Origin: Mycolicibacterium sphagni
GTDB lineage: Bacteria; Actinomycetota; Actinomycetes; Mycobacteriales; Mycobacteriaceae
DNA: 64,000 bases
NCBI RefSeq assembly: GCF_002250655.1
Contig: NZ_NOZR01000006.1
Span: 124,001-188,000, forward strand
Direction of reading: 5' to 3'
Part shown: in pieces, positions 44,534-54,048 of the stretch
Numbering within the stretch: the stretch's first letter is position 1
How the letters are laid out: every line of letters begins with the position of its first letter
The notes under the pieces: model-generated
Databases searched by the model: none
The model's input: the letters and a program-made list of their open reading frames with translations, nothing else
Told to the model about the DNA's origin: nothing
Position numbers and translations under genes: made by a program

Positions 44534-44899
44534 CTAGATCTGGGTGACGTTCTCGGGGCCCCAGTAGGCCTTCATCGACGTCACCAAACCGGCGTCGTTG
44601 AACGTCATCACTTCGATCGGCTCGATCCGCATCGCGCCGGCGACCGTCAGCGCGAAGACGAACGCCGCCTCGTGGCCACCGGAACGGAACGTCAGCAACT
44701 CGGCCTTCACCTCGGCGCCCTCGACCGCCTTGTAGAAGCCCTCGATCGCCTGCCTGCCGATGTGGACTTCACCGCCACCCACCGGATCTTCCAATGTGGC
44801 GTCCTCGGCATACAGCGCCGCGACAGCGGCCGCATTTCCCGCGGCGACGGTGTTCAAGTAGCGCGTGACGAGGGCTTCGAGATCGAGGGCATCGCTCAT
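44534..44899 (-). CDS. ketosteroid isomerase-like SnoaL/NTF2-fold protein
   Basis: 121 residues. It aligns with Comamonas Delta5-3-ketosteroid isomerase: Tyr14 is in TRYLNTVAAG and Asp38 in TLEDPVGGG at the same numbers. The third catalytic Asp99, in P-I-D of that enzyme, aligns with Glu96 in EPIEVMTFN. The rest keeps FVFALTVAGAMRIE and YWGPENVTQI. It would shift the Delta5 double bond to Delta4 if active, otherwise it is an NTF2-fold binding protein. The start at 44899 discards 17 unrelated residues. Confidence 0.75.
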   Translation of the reverse strand: MSDALDLEALVTRYLNTVAAGNAAAVAALYAEDATLEDPVGGGEVHIGRQAIEGFYKAVEGAEVKAELLTFRSGGHEAAFVFALTVAGAMRIEPIEVMTFNDAGLVTSMKAYWGPENVTQI

Positions 44900-44909
44900 G
44901 TGCGGAACG

Positions 44910-46910
44910 CTACACGGGCACACCCAGCGCGGTGGCAAGCTCCCCGGCACCCGTGACCGGCAGGTCGCACACCCGCCCGTGGCAGACGTAGGCGGCGTCG
45001 CGGCCGCCTACCCGATCACGCCCGGCCAGCAACGGCGACGAGTCGACCGCCCCGCCCACCACGATGGTGCCGCCGGGCGCCAATTGCCTTGCTGCAGCAA
45101 GTAATTCGGAATCCGCAGCCGAGCTGGCGACAGCCACCTGCAAGGGCCCGCGGACCGCGGCTTCGGCGACCGCCAGCCAGTGCCCCGCCGAGCGCGGCGC
45201 GCGGGCCAGCAGCGGCGAATGCGCCAGCAGGGTGGCCTCGGCAGCCTCGCCGTAATGTGCCGCGCGATCGGCGTCGACCAGATGCGCGGCGGTCAGTAGC
45301 GCCTCGGCGATCGAGGACGCCCCCGACGGTGTGGCCCCGTCCAGCGGGTCGGCGGGCCGGAGCATCAACTGCTCGGCATCGTCGGCGGTGTCGAACCAGC
45401 GGCCCGGCCTTTCGGGGTCGGCGAAATGCCGCAGCGCCACGTCCAGCAGATCGGTGGCACGGTCCAGCCACTCCGCATCGGCAGTCAGCTGATACAGCGT
45501 CAGCAGTCCGGTGGCCAGGGTGGCGTGGTCTTCCAGGATCGCCGTGCTGTCACCGACTACGCCGCCCAGGCTGGCCCGGCGCAGCCGGCCGTCGACGATG
45601 TGCAGGTCCAGGAGTGCCGACGCACACCGGCTCGCCGCGTCCAACAGGGCCGGAACGCCAAGGGCCACACTGGCTTCGGCTAAAGCAGTGATCGCCAGCC
45701 CGTTCCAAGCCGTGACGATCTTGTCGTCGCGCGCGGGCTGCACCCGGGTCAGCCGGGAAGCCAGCAGCGCTCTGCGCACCCGCTCGAAGCGTTCGGCGTC
45801 GTCGGGATCGGCCGGCAACTGCAGCACCGACGATCCGTGCTCGAATGTGCCGCGGTCAGTGACCTCGAAAAGACTTGCGGCCCAACGGCCGTCGTCGTCA
45901 CCAAGCACCTCGCGCAGCTGAGCGGGCGTCCACACGTAGGTGGTGCCCTCGGCTCCGGCGGCGTCGGCGTCCAGCGCGGAGGTGAACATGTCACCGTCGG
46001 CGAGGTCGCCCAATAGGAAGCCCGCGGTCTGCGCCGCGATTCGCGCGGCGAACGGATCGGACGTCCGCCGAGCCCAGTGCGCATAGGCCCGCAACAGCAA
46101 GGCGTTGTCGTAGAGCATCTTCTCGAAGTGCGGCACCACCCAGTCGGCGTCGACGCTGTACCGGGCGAAGCCACCGGCCAGTTGGTCGTAGATGCCGCCG
46201 CGGGCCATCGCCGTACCGGTGCGGATCAGCGCGTCCAACGGCAGCTGAGAGCCGGTGCGCTCGTAGGACCGCAGCAGGGCCTCCAGCAGCGCTGAAGGCG
46301 GGAACTTCGGCGCCCGGCCGAAGCCACCGCGGTCGAGGTCCTCGTCGTGCAGGATCGCTCCGACGGCGTGGTCGCACAGGGTGGCGTTGATCTCCGGTCC
46401 GCCGTCGGGCAACCCGGCGGCCATCCTCCGTAGTTCCCCGGCGACCTGGTCGGAGGCCTCCTCGACCTCGCCGCGGCGGGTCCGCCAGGTGTCGGTCACC
46501 GCGTCCAGCAGCTGCAAGAATTGCGGCTTCGGGTAATAGGTGCCGCAGAAGAAGGGCCGCCCGTCCGGCATCAGGAAACAGGTCATCGGCCAGCCGCCCT
46601 GACCCGTCATCGCCACCGTGGCGTTCATGTAGACCGCGTCGAGGTCCGGCCGCTCCTCGCGGTCGACCTTGATGCACACGAAGTCGGCGTTCACCGCGAC
46701 GGCCACTTCGTCGTCCTCGAAGGACTCGTGCGCCATCACATGGCACCAGTGGCAGGCGGCATACCCGATGGACAGCAGGATCGGCACGTCCCGGCGGGTG
46801 GCCTCATCGAGCGCCTCTGGGGTCCACTGCTGCCAATGGACCGGGTTGTCCGCGTGCTGGCGCAGATAAGGGCTGGTCGCCCCGGCGAGGGTGTTACCCG
46901 CCGGGCTCAT
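44910..46910 (-). CDS. thioredoxin-domain DUF255/YyaL-type protein (Rv1084-like)
   Basis: 666 residues. The N-terminal thioredoxin-like domain has [20 protein letters not shown] and [20 protein letters not shown], the C-x-x-C motif being C-H-W-C. A large alpha/alpha barrel domain with [40 protein letters not shown] and [20 protein letters not shown] follows, as in the SPATA20/YyaL family. Role unknown, possibly N-acyl-glucosamine 2-epimerase-like. The start at 46910 overlaps the end of the small membrane-protein gene upstream by 17 bases. Confidence 0.9.
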   Translation of the reverse strand: MSPAGNTLAGATSPYLRQHADNPVHWQQWTPEALDEATRRDVPILLSIGYAACHWCHVMAHESFEDDEVAVAVNADFVCIKVDREERPDLDAVYMNATVAMTGQGGWPMTCFLMPDGRPFFCGTYYPKPQFLQLLDAVTDTWRTRRGEVEEASDQVAGELRRMAAGLPDGGPEINATLCDHAVGAILHDEDLDRGGFGRAPKFPPSALLEALLRSYERTGSQLPLDALIRTGTAMARGGIYDQLAGGFARYSVDADWVVPHFEKMLYDNALLLRAYAHWARRTSDPFAARIAAQTAGFLLGDLADGDMFTSALDADAAGAEGTTYVWTPAQLREVLGDDDGRWAASLFEVTDRGTFEHGSSVLQLPADPDDAERFERVRRALLASRLTRVQPARDDKIVTAWNGLAITALAEASVALGVPALLDAASRCASALLDLHIVDGRLRRASLGGVVGDSTAILEDHATLATGLLTLYQLTADAEWLDRATDLLDVALRHFADPERPGRWFDTADDAEQLMLRPADPLDGATPSGASSIAEALLTAAHLVDADRAAHYGEAAEATLLAHSPLLARAPRSAGHWLAVAEAAVRGPLQVAVASSAADSELLAAARQLAPGGTIVVGGAVDSSPLLAGRDRVGGRDAAYVCHGRVCDLPVTGAGELATALGVPV

Positions 46911-47190
46911 TCGGCGGCCCTTTGAGATCGCGCGCGGAACCCGCACTGTCGTCCGTCGCCGCGGCGACGACGTTCTCCTCGGTCGACTCGACGTGCTCGG
47001 CCGGCTTCTCATCGAAGCTTTCCGGCAGCTTCTTGAGGTGCCTGTTCATCGACCACACCAGGGCGAAAACGCAGATCAGCAGAATCACGGTGATCAGCAG
47101 GCCGAACGGGCTGGCCTTGCCGAAGTCCGGCCCGGTGTTCTTGGGCGGATCGGCCAGCACGGTCAGGGCCGTCGCCAACAGGTCTCTCAC
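46894..47190 (-). CDS. small single-span membrane protein (Rv1083-like)
   Basis: 98 residues. After 26 residues of polar lead comes one span ([20 protein letters not shown]), then a charged region ([20 protein letters not shown]) ending in a Gly/Pro tail. No domain recognised. It overlaps both neighbours, 4 bases with mca and 17 with the DUF255 gene, so the three genes form one translational unit on the minus strand. Confidence 0.8.
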   Translation of the reverse strand: MRDLLATALTVLADPPKNTGPDFGKASPFGLLITVILLICVFALVWSMNRHLKKLPESFDEKPAEHVESTEENVVAAATDDSAGSARDLKGPPNEPGG

Positions 47191-48059
47191 TCGAAGATCT
47201 CGATTCCGGCGAACAGGTCGTCTTCAGGAATTTTGGCGGGCACCCGCGAACGAGCCAGTTCGAACTCCTCGGTCGGCCACAACCGCTGCTGCCACTCTAT
47301 TGGCGTCGCGAAGAAGAATCCGTCGGGGTCGATCTGGGTGGCGTGTGCCTTGAGCGCCTCATCGCGCTGGTTGAAGTACTCCGAGCAGAGCACCCGGGTG
47401 GTCACCCGCCCGGCGAAGATGTCGATCTCGGGATCCCACTTCTCCAGCCAGCTGGCGAACGGACCCTCCTGGCCATGCTTGGCGAACTCGTCCTGCAGCA
47501 GCTGCAGGCGTGCCCGCAGGAAGCCGTGGTTGTAGTAGAGCTTGCTGATCGCCCACGGTTCGCCGGCATCGGGAAACAGCCGATAATCCGCAGCGGCCTC
47601 GTAGGCTGCCACCGAAACCTGATGGCAGCGAATGTGATCGGGGTGCGGATAGCCACCGTTCTCGTCGTAGGTCGTCATGACGTGCGGGCGGAACTCGCGG
47701 ATCAACTTCACCAGTTCACCGACCGGTTGCTCCAGCGGCACCAGGGCGAAGCAACCATCGGGAAGTGGCGGCGGCGGGTCGCCCTCGGGCAGCCCGGAGT
47801 CCATGAAACCCAGCCAGCGATGTTCGACGCCGAGGATTTCGGCCGCTCTGGCCATCTCGTCACGACGCACGTCGGCGATGCGTCCCCGCACCTCCGGCAG
47901 GTCCATGGCCGGATTGAGAATGTCTCCGCGCTCGCCACCGGTCAGAGTCACCACCTGAACGCGGTGACCTTCGGCGGCGTAACGCGCAAGTGAGGCCGCG
48001 CCCTTGCTGGACTCGTCGTCCGGGTGCGCGTGTACGGCCATCAACCGCAGTTCGGTCAC
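47187..48059 (-). CDS. mca: mycothiol S-conjugate amidase
   Basis: 290 residues from GTG ([16 protein letters not shown]). The zinc amidase motif [20 protein letters not shown] and [20 protein letters not shown] give the metal-binding His/Asp residues. [20 protein letters not shown] and [20 protein letters not shown] are typical of LmbE/Mca. It cleaves S-conjugates of mycothiol to a mercapturic acid and GlcN-Ins, a detoxification step specific to actinobacteria. A longer frame to 48197 is not conserved. Its stop overlaps the following small membrane gene's start. Confidence 0.94.
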   Translation of the reverse strand: MTELRLMAVHAHPDDESSKGAASLARYAAEGHRVQVVTLTGGERGDILNPAMDLPEVRGRIADVRRDEMARAAEILGVEHRWLGFMDSGLPEGDPPPPLPDGCFALVPLEQPVGELVKLIREFRPHVMTTYDENGGYPHPDHIRCHQVSVAAYEAAADYRLFPDAGEPWAISKLYYNHGFLRARLQLLQDEFAKHGQEGPFASWLEKWDPEIDIFAGRVTTRVLCSEYFNQRDEALKAHATQIDPDGFFFATPIEWQQRLWPTEEFELARSRVPAKIPEDDLFAGIEIFE

Positions 48060-48201
48060 TTCTCCCCTGTACTTGCCGTGCTTCTTCTCGCTCTTACGTG
48101 CTGATGCAACAGTTGCAGTACGCCCTATAGTCCAATAGTTCCATCCTGGGCATGAATACCCGTAATCGAAGCCCCGCTGACGAGAGACGCACTCCACACC
48201 G

Positions 48202-48636
48202 ATGACCGACCGCCCCCCGCAGCTTCCCCAGGAGCGCTACGGACGCCAAGGGCTGCCGCCGGCCACTCGGCGCCGGGTGGCGTTCGCGCTGGGTGTCCTC
48301 GTTCTGGCCGCCGGCGTGGTCCTTGCTCTGATCGCCTACCAGCGGTTCGAGGGCAACGACGTCGAGGGCAAGATCGCGACTTATCAGGTGATCGACGACC
48401 AGACGGTCTCGGTGACGATCAGCGTGACCCGAAAGGACCCCTCTCAGCCGGTGCACTGCATCGTCCGGGTGCGGTCCCACGACGGCGACGAGACCGGCCG
48501 CCGGGAAATCCTGGTCCCGCCGGCACAGGCGGCAACAGTGCAGGTCACTACCTTCGTCAAGTCGTATAAACGGCCGTTCGTCGGCGATATCTACGGCTGC
48601 GGGACGGACGTCCCGAGCTACCTGGTCGCCGCCTGA
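48202..48636 (+). CDS. DUF4307 membrane protein (Rv1081c-like)
   Basis: 144 residues. One N-terminal span ([20 protein letters not shown]) precedes an outer domain ([20 protein letters not shown], then [20 protein letters not shown] and [20 protein letters not shown]) that matches DUF4307. Two Cys in this domain (VHCIV, YGCGT) may form a disulfide. Function unknown. It is divergent from mca (142 bases between starts) and lies upstream of greA. Confidence 0.85.
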   Translation: MTDRPPQLPQERYGRQGLPPATRRRVAFALGVLVLAAGVVLALIAYQRFEGNDVEGKIATYQVIDDQTVSVTISVTRKDPSQPVHCIVRVRSHDGDETGRREILVPPAQAATVQVTTFVKSYKRPFVGDIYGCGTDVPSYLVAA

Positions 48637-48698
48637 CCGGCGACGGAACCACCAACAGCGAACTGCGAATGTATGAAAACTGACTGTCTTCGCGGTGG

Positions 48699-48704
48699 TA
48701 GACT
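48699..48704 (+). promoter_or_regulatory. putative greA promoter -10 (TAGACT)
   Basis: TAGACT lies about 165 bases upstream of greA and 6 bases before a strong hairpin. No good -35 element at normal spacing was seen, so the promoter is a suggestion only. Confidence 0.25.
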
Positions 48705-48710
48705 TGCTCG

Positions 48711-48739
48711 ATACACGGTTCCTGCTGGGAGCCGTGTAT
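48711..48739 (+). other. stem-loop in the greA leader
   Basis: ATACACGGTTCC can pair with GGGAGCCGTGTAT, giving about 12 base pairs with one G-U pair or bulge and a small loop. A second, smaller hairpin (GCGGA-CCCC-TCCGC) is at 48785-48798. Together they make a structured 5' leader of about 150 bases before greA. No U-tract follows the first stem, so it is not a simple terminator. Confidence 0.55.
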
Positions 48740-48869
48740 TGCTTCATTAGCGCGTTTACTCGCAGCTCTTCGATGGCAATACACGCGGACCCCTCCGCAT
48801 GTTCCCAGCAGCGACAACAACAGACTGCACGCGAACATCGCGAAACCAACGAATGAGGAGCTCGACGAG

Positions 48870-49364
48870 ATGTCCGATACCCAGGTGACCTGGCTGACCC
48901 AGGAGTCGCATGACCGACTCAAGACTGAGCTTGATCAGTTGATCGCCAACCGTCCGATCATCGCCGCCGAGATCAACGACCGCCGCGAAGAGGGCGACCT
49001 GCGTGAGAACGGCGGTTACCACGCGGCACGCGAGGAGCAGGGCCAGCAAGAAGCCCGGATCCGCCAGCTGCAGGAGCTGCTCAACACCGCCAAGGTGGGC
49101 GAAGCACCCAAGCAGTCCGGCGTTGCGCTGCCCGGTTCGGTGGTCAAGGTCTACTACGACGGCGACGAGTCCGACACCGAGACCTTCCTGATCGCCACCC
49201 GCCAGGAGGGCATCGACCACGACAAGCTCGAGGTTTACTCGCCGAACTCCCCGCTGGGCGCCGCACTGCTGAACGCGAAGGTCGGCGACATCCGCGAGTA
49301 CAACGTGCCCAGCGGCAAGACCGTCAAGGTCACGCTGGTCAGCGCCGAGCCTTACCACTCGTAG
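48870..49364 (+). CDS. greA: transcription elongation factor GreA
   Basis: 164 residues. The N-terminal coiled coil ([40 protein letters not shown]) carries the two acidic residues at the tip that rescue arrested RNA polymerase, and the C-terminal domain ([20 protein letters not shown], then [17 protein letters not shown]) has the usual FKBP-like ending. AATGAGGAGCTCGACGAG supplies the Shine-Dalgarno. It follows a structured leader. Confidence 0.96.
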   Translation: MSDTQVTWLTQESHDRLKTELDQLIANRPIIAAEINDRREEGDLRENGGYHAAREEQGQQEARIRQLQELLNTAKVGEAPKQSGVALPGSVVKVYYDGDESDTETFLIATRQEGIDHDKLEVYSPNSPLGAALLNAKVGDIREYNVPSGKTVKVTLVSAEPYHS

Positions 49365-49377
49365 CGTCGCCCGGCGC

Positions 49378-50037
49378 GTGGCGCGCATCGCCGAAGACCT
49401 TCTTCTGCTGCTGCTCGACAACGCCGCGGCTCAACCCGGGTTGCAACACGCTCGGCTGCAACGGTTGCTAGCCGCGGCCGTGCTGCTGGATTTGGCGTAC
49501 GACTGCCGGGTCCGGCCCGCGTTGCCGGGGGAACCGGTACCGGCCGACCGGCTGATCGCGTTGACCGGGCCACCACCAATGGATCCCGTTGTGCGCCCGG
49601 CGCTGGCACTCCTGCAGGAGGCGCCAATCACGGCCAGCGCCGCAATCGGCAAGCTGCGCAAGCACACCGAGGATCAGGTGCTCGACCAACTGCTGCGCAC
49701 CGGGCAGATCCATCAGATTTCGTTGTCGCAGAACCGCTTTCGGCGCAATTCCTACGCGTGGCCGCTGGCCAGCCGGTCGCGGGTTGACCGGGCGCGCTCG
49801 GCACTGCTGGCGGCACTGTTCGACGGCGATCGACCGGATCCAGCGACGGCGGCAATCGTCTCGCTGCTGCATGCGGTGGGCGGATTGAACGCGGTGCTGA
49901 GCCTCAACGACCGCGGGTGGCAATGGGTGGTCGATCGGGCCAACGAAATCGCAAGCGGCACATGGGTCGACGACGAGAAAATGGAGGACGTCAACCTTGC
50001 AGTAACCACAGCCGCGGTGCGGGCCGCGCTAGTTTAG
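49378..50037 (+). CDS. GOLPH3/VPS74 (GPP34)-family protein
   Basis: 219 residues. The protein opens with IAEDLLLLLLDNAAAQPGLQ, as in GPP34 family proteins, and is alpha-helical, with VLDQLLRTGQIHQISLSQNR and FRRNSYAWPLASRSRVDRAR. In eukaryotes this fold binds phosphoinositides at the Golgi; the bacterial role is not known. GTG start at 49378, 13 bases after greA's stop. Its 3' end overlaps the convergent metB 3' end by 9 bases. Confidence 0.85.
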   Translation: MARIAEDLLLLLLDNAAAQPGLQHARLQRLLAAAVLLDLAYDCRVRPALPGEPVPADRLIALTGPPPMDPVVRPALALLQEAPITASAAIGKLRKHTEDQVLDQLLRTGQIHQISLSQNRFRRNSYAWPLASRSRVDRARSALLAALFDGDRPDPATAAIVSLLHAVGGLNAVLSLNDRGWQWVVDRANEIASGTWVDDEKMEDVNLAVTTAAVRAALV

Positions 50038-51237
50038 CGCTTGCTCCAGGTCGGCCAGCAGGTCTGCCGGGTCCTCGATCCCTACCGAGAGACGAACCAG
50101 GTCGTCGGGTACCTCGAGCTGCGATCCGGCCGTCGAGGCGTGTGTCATCGCACCCGGGTGCTCGATCAGCGACTCGACCCCACCGAGCGACTCCGCGAGA
50201 ATGAAAACCTCGGTGCGCGAGCACAACCGGCGCGCCGCCTCGGCGCCACCGCGCATCCGCACAGACACCATGCCGCCGAACCCGCGCATTTGGCGAGCTG
50301 CGACCTCGTGGCCGGGATGCTGCGGCAACCCGGGATAGAGCACCTGGCTCACCGCAGCGTGCCCGGCCAGCAACTCGGCCACCAGTGCGGCGTTGGAGCT
50401 GTGCCGCTGCATACGCAGTTCGAGCGTCTTGAGACCGCGCATGGTCAGGTAGGCGTCGAACGGGCCGGGCACCGCCCCGGCGCCGTTCTGCAGGAAGGCG
50501 AATTTGGTGTCGAGCTCCTCGTCGTTGGTCACCAGCGCGCCGCCGACCACATCGGAGTGCCCGCCGATGTACTTCGTAGTCGAGTGCAGCACGATGTCGG
50601 CGCCCAGGTTCAGCGGCTGCTGCAGCGCCGGCGAGGCAAACGTGTTGTCCACCAACACTTTCTGACCGGAGACGGCCGCGATCTCGGCGATCCCGGAGAT
50701 GTCGGCGATCGACAGCAGCGGGTTCGTCGGGGTCTCCACCCAGATCAACCGGGTGTTGGCGGTGATCGCCGCACGTACCGCATCCAGGTCCGATAGCGCC
50801 ACCGGGGTGTGCGCGACACCCCACTGCGTGAACACCTTGTCGATCAGCCGGAAGGTACCGCCGTAGGCGTCATCGGGGATGACGACGTGATCGCCGGGAC
50901 GCAATATGGCGCGCAGCGCGCAATCGGTGGCCGCCATACCTGAGCTGAACGCCCGCCCGTACGTGCCGTCCTCGACGGCGGCCAGCACCGCCTCCAGCGC
51001 GGCCCGCGTCGGGTTGCCGGTGCGCGCGTATTCGAACCCGCCGCGCAGCCCGCCAACCCCGTCCTGGGCGAACGTGCTGCTCGCATAGATCGGGGCGTTG
51101 ACCGCTCCGGTCGCCGGGTCGGGGCGGTACCCGGCGTGGATGGCCCGCGTCGCGAACCCCTGTGCCCGGTGTCGATCCGCTTCCCCAAGACCCCGGGTCG
51201 CTTCGCTCCTGCCCGCCGTGCTGCGCTGCTCACTCAT
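50029..51237 (-). CDS. metB: cystathionine gamma-synthase
   Basis: 402 residues of the Cys/Met PLP enzymes. GFATRAIHAGYRPDPATGAV, NAPIYASSTFAQDG, YARTGNPTRAALEAVLAAVE, SSGMAATDCAL and the PLP-lysine motif VLHSTTKYIGGHSDVVGGAL are present, and VESLIEHPGAMTHASTAGSQ is the usual specificity region. It makes cystathionine from O-succinyl- or O-acetylhomoserine and cysteine; with cbs nearby it links the two transsulfuration directions. ATG at 51237. The first 30 residues are variable. Confidence 0.94.
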   Translation of the reverse strand: MSEQRSTAGRSEATRGLGEADRHRAQGFATRAIHAGYRPDPATGAVNAPIYASSTFAQDGVGGLRGGFEYARTGNPTRAALEAVLAAVEDGTYGRAFSSGMAATDCALRAILRPGDHVVIPDDAYGGTFRLIDKVFTQWGVAHTPVALSDLDAVRAAITANTRLIWVETPTNPLLSIADISGIAEIAAVSGQKVLVDNTFASPALQQPLNLGADIVLHSTTKYIGGHSDVVGGALVTNDEELDTKFAFLQNGAGAVPGPFDAYLTMRGLKTLELRMQRHSSNAALVAELLAGHAAVSQVLYPGLPQHPGHEVAARQMRGFGGMVSVRMRGGAEAARRLCSRTEVFILAESLGGVESLIEHPGAMTHASTAGSQLEVPDDLVRLSVGIEDPADLLADLEQALN

Positions 51238-51264
51238 CGCGTCCGAGCCTATCGGCCCGACGGG

Positions 51265-51777
51265 TCAGAGCGGCACGCAGACCGTCGTCATGATTTTATC
51301 GGCGAGCGTCTGCCGCTTGGCGTCCCACAGTGGGAACAAGAAGCCGATGTAGCAGATGATCGCGTCGACGAAGTGGGCGATCTGGCGCACGATCGACAGT
51401 CCGAACCCGATCGGCTGACCGGTCTTCTCGCTGATGACTTTGAACTTCAGCACCGACTTACCGATACTCGAGCCGGTGGTGCCCTGGCGGTAGCCCCAGT
51501 TCCACACCCAGAACGCGAGCGCGGCGATCCCGAACACGAAGGACAGGATCAGTCCCAGCGCCGAGGGCTGCGACGTGCAGTACACGCCGTAACTGTTGTC
51601 GCCACTGCTCGACGTGCAGTTGTTTTCACCGGTGGCCGCCATCAGGCCCTGGCCTACACCGGACAGAATGACGATCGGGATGACGTCGATGATGTACGCG
51701 CCGACCCGCTTGATCCAGGGGGTGTAGGCATCCTTGGGCAATACGCCCGCACCGGGCGGCGGAGGTGGCTGCGTCAT
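51265..51777 (-). CDS. RDD-family membrane protein
   Basis: 170 residues. Short proline-rich lead (TQPPPPPGAG), then PWIKRVGAYIIDVIPIVILS (R-x-x-A-x-x-I-D in place of the classical R-x-x-x-R-x-x-D), a cysteine-containing outer loop (NNCTSSSGDNSYGVYCTSQP), and spans ending in TGSSIGKSVLKFKVISEKTG and DAKRQTLADKIMTTVCVPL. RDD proteins have been linked to Na+/H+ exchange and membrane processes. It is a paralogue of the next gene, starting 12 bases from it. Confidence 0.85.
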   Translation of the reverse strand: MTQPPPPPGAGVLPKDAYTPWIKRVGAYIIDVIPIVILSGVGQGLMAATGENNCTSSSGDNSYGVYCTSQPSALGLILSFVFGIAALAFWVWNWGYRQGTTGSSIGKSVLKFKVISEKTGQPIGFGLSIVRQIAHFVDAIICYIGFLFPLWDAKRQTLADKIMTTVCVPL

Positions 51778-51789
51778 TGATGTCCTTGT

Positions 51790-52473
51790 CTACAGGGGAA
51801 CGCAAACGGTCGACATGATCTTGTCGGCCAGCGACTGGCGCTTGGAGTCCCAAAGCGGGAAAAGAACGGCGATCAGCCAGAGGACGAAGCACAGGTAGGA
51901 AGCGATGGAGTACAGGATCTCGCGGACCAGGGATAGCCAAAAACCGATTGGCTGACCGGTCTTTTCGCTGATCACCTTGAATTTCATGATCGACTTGCCG
52001 ATGCTCGATCCCGTCTTGCCCTGGCGATATCCCAGGTTCCAGATCACGAAGATGTACCCGACGACGATGGAAATCGCGAGCGCCGCCTGCCCAGTCGTCG
52101 AGGCACCCGTCGCACAGAACTCGCCGAGGTTGTACTCGGAAGAATCGGTCACACAGGCCGTCTCTTGAGTAGCGGCCAGCACGCCGGCGCCGATGCCGAT
52201 GATGACGAGCACCGGGATGTAGTCGATCAGCCACGCAACGACGCGGGTGAACCACGATGTGTAGGCGCTCTGCGGCAGCTGGTCGCCCGACTGCCCGGGA
52301 GGTGGCGGCGCATACCCGCCCTGCGGCGGTGGCGGAGGCGGATAGCTACCGGGCGGAGGTGGCGGAGAATAGCCACCGCCGGACTGCGGAGGTGGGTAGC
52401 CACCGGGCGGCGGAGGAGGTGGTGGCGGCGGCGGATAGTTCCCCGGCGGAGGTCCGGGCGGTTGTTCTGTCAT
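51790..52473 (-). CDS. RDD-family proline-rich membrane protein (Pra-like)
   Basis: 227 residues. The N-terminal 80 residues are almost pure P/G/Y/Q (NYPPPPPPPPPPGGYPPPQS), like M. tuberculosis Pra (Rv1078). The C-terminal RDD half has YTSWFTRVVAWLIDYIPVLV, TGSSIGKSIMKFKVISEKTG and DSKRQSLADKIMSTVCVPL. It is the longer of a tandem paralogous pair with the gene at 51265. The initiating ATG at 52473 is preferred over 52485, because it gives M-T-E-Q-P-P. Role unknown; a surface or membrane antigen in other mycobacteria. Confidence 0.85.
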   Translation of the reverse strand: MTEQPPGPPPGNYPPPPPPPPPPGGYPPPQSGGGYSPPPPPGSYPPPPPPQGGYAPPPPGQSGDQLPQSAYTSWFTRVVAWLIDYIPVLVIIGIGAGVLAATQETACVTDSSEYNLGEFCATGASTTGQAALAISIVVGYIFVIWNLGYRQGKTGSSIGKSIMKFKVISEKTGQPIGFWLSLVREILYSIASYLCFVLWLIAVLFPLWDSKRQSLADKIMSTVCVPL

Positions 52474-52620
52474 GGCGCCTTCCACTTCAGAGTGATCACC
52501 TGAGGTAAAGCGGCATAAATGTACCTGAGAAGTCCCTGCGCATCGCGATAAAGCGGAATCTTCATCTGCCCGACATTCGCCGGCGTCAGCGGCGAACCAA
52601 TATTTGCTCAGGCAACAATT

Positions 52621-54015
52621 TCAGCGTCGGCGCGGCGCGTCGGACAGAAACCCGAGCAAGTCGTGACGGGTGATGACGCCGACAGGCTTGCCGTCTTCGA
52701 CGACCATCAGCGCGTCCCACTCCCGCAGCGACTTCGCCGCAGCGCTGACCAGTTCCCCCGACCCGATCAGCGGCAGCGGCGGACTCATGTGCAGAGACAC
52801 GGCGTCGGCCAGCTTGGCCCGGCCCTCGAACACCGCGGACAGCAGTTCTCGCTCCGACACGCTGCCGGCCACCTCGCCGGCCATCACCGGGGGTTCGGCG
52901 CCGACGACCGGCATCTGGGAGACGCCGTATTCACGCAGGATGCCGATCGCGTCACGGACGGTTTCCTGCGGATGGGTGTGCACCAGGTCGGGCAACGCAC
53001 CGGACTTACCACGCAGCACGTCGCCAACCGTCGGCTCGACCACCGAGCCGTCGAGGCGGGAGCGCAGGAATCCGTACGACGACATCCACCCGTCGTTGAA
53101 GATCTTCGACAAGTAGCCGCGGCCACCGTCCGGCAGCAAAACCACGACCAGGGAATCGGGCCCGGCCTCCTGGGCCACCTTGAGCGCGGCGACGACGGCC
53201 ATGCCGCAGGAGCCCCCGACCAGCAGTGCCTCTTCGCGGGCCAACCGGCGGGTCATGTCGAAGGAGTCGGCATCGGAGACCGCGATGATCTCGTCGGGCA
53301 CCGACGGGTCGTAGGCGGCCGGCCAGAAATCCTCGCCGACGCCCTCGACCAGGTAGGGCCGCCCGGTGCCACCGGAGTAAACGGAGCCTTCCGGGTCGGC
53401 GCCGATGACCTTGACCTTGCCGCCGGACACCTCCTTGAGGTAGCGCCCGGCGCCGGTGATCGTGCCGCCGGTGCCCACTCCGGCGACGAAGTGGGTCACC
53501 TTGCCGTCTGTGTCGGCCCAGATCTCCGGGCCGGTCGTTTCGTAGTGGCTGGCCGGACCGTTCGGGTTGGAGTACTGGTCGGGCTTCCAGGCGCCCTCGA
53601 TTTCGCTGACCAGCCGGTTGGACACGCTGTAATAGCTGTCCGGGTGATCGGGCGCCACGGCCGTCGGGCAGACAACCACCTCGGCGCCGTAAGCGCGCAG
53701 GACATTCTGCTTGTCCTCGCTGACCTTGTCGGGGCAGACGAAGATGCACTTGTAACCGCGTCGCTGCGCCACCAGCGCCAGTCCGACGCCGGTATTGCCG
53801 GAAGTGGGTTCCACGATCGTGCCGCCGGGCTTCAATTCGCCGCTGGCCTCGGCCGCGTCGATCATCTTGGCGGCGATGCGGTCCTTGGCACTACCGCCCG
53901 GACTGACGTACTCGATCTTGGCCGCAACCACCCCCGAGCCCTCTCGAACAACGGAGTTCAGTTGGACCAGTGGGGTGTTCCCGATCAGCTCGCTGATGTG
54001 GGACGCGATTCGCAT
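52621..54015 (-). CDS. cbs: cystathionine beta-synthase
   Basis: 464 residues. The PLP domain holds NTPLVQLNSVVREGSGVVAA, YVSPGGSAKDRIAAKMIDAA (catalytic Lys), EPTSGNTGVGLALVAQRRGY and GTGGTITGAGRYLKEVSGGK. A C-terminal pair of CBS motifs (VRDAIGILREYGVSQMPVVG; LREWDALMVVEDGKPVGVIT) follows. It joins serine and homocysteine to cystathionine. Start ATG at 54015 gives M-R-I-A-S-H-I-S-E-L-I-G. It is on the same strand as, and upstream of, the RDD pair and metB. Confidence 0.94.
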   Translation of the reverse strand: MRIASHISELIGNTPLVQLNSVVREGSGVVAAKIEYVSPGGSAKDRIAAKMIDAAEASGELKPGGTIVEPTSGNTGVGLALVAQRRGYKCIFVCPDKVSEDKQNVLRAYGAEVVVCPTAVAPDHPDSYYSVSNRLVSEIEGAWKPDQYSNPNGPASHYETTGPEIWADTDGKVTHFVAGVGTGGTITGAGRYLKEVSGGKVKVIGADPEGSVYSGGTGRPYLVEGVGEDFWPAAYDPSVPDEIIAVSDADSFDMTRRLAREEALLVGGSCGMAVVAALKVAQEAGPDSLVVVLLPDGGRGYLSKIFNDGWMSSYGFLRSRLDGSVVEPTVGDVLRGKSGALPDLVHTHPQETVRDAIGILREYGVSQMPVVGAEPPVMAGEVAGSVSERELLSAVFEGRAKLADAVSLHMSPPLPLIGSGELVSAAAKSLREWDALMVVEDGKPVGVITRHDLLGFLSDAPRRR

Positions 54016-54048
54016 GCCTACATCGTGTCAGGCCGCCGACTCGACTGC

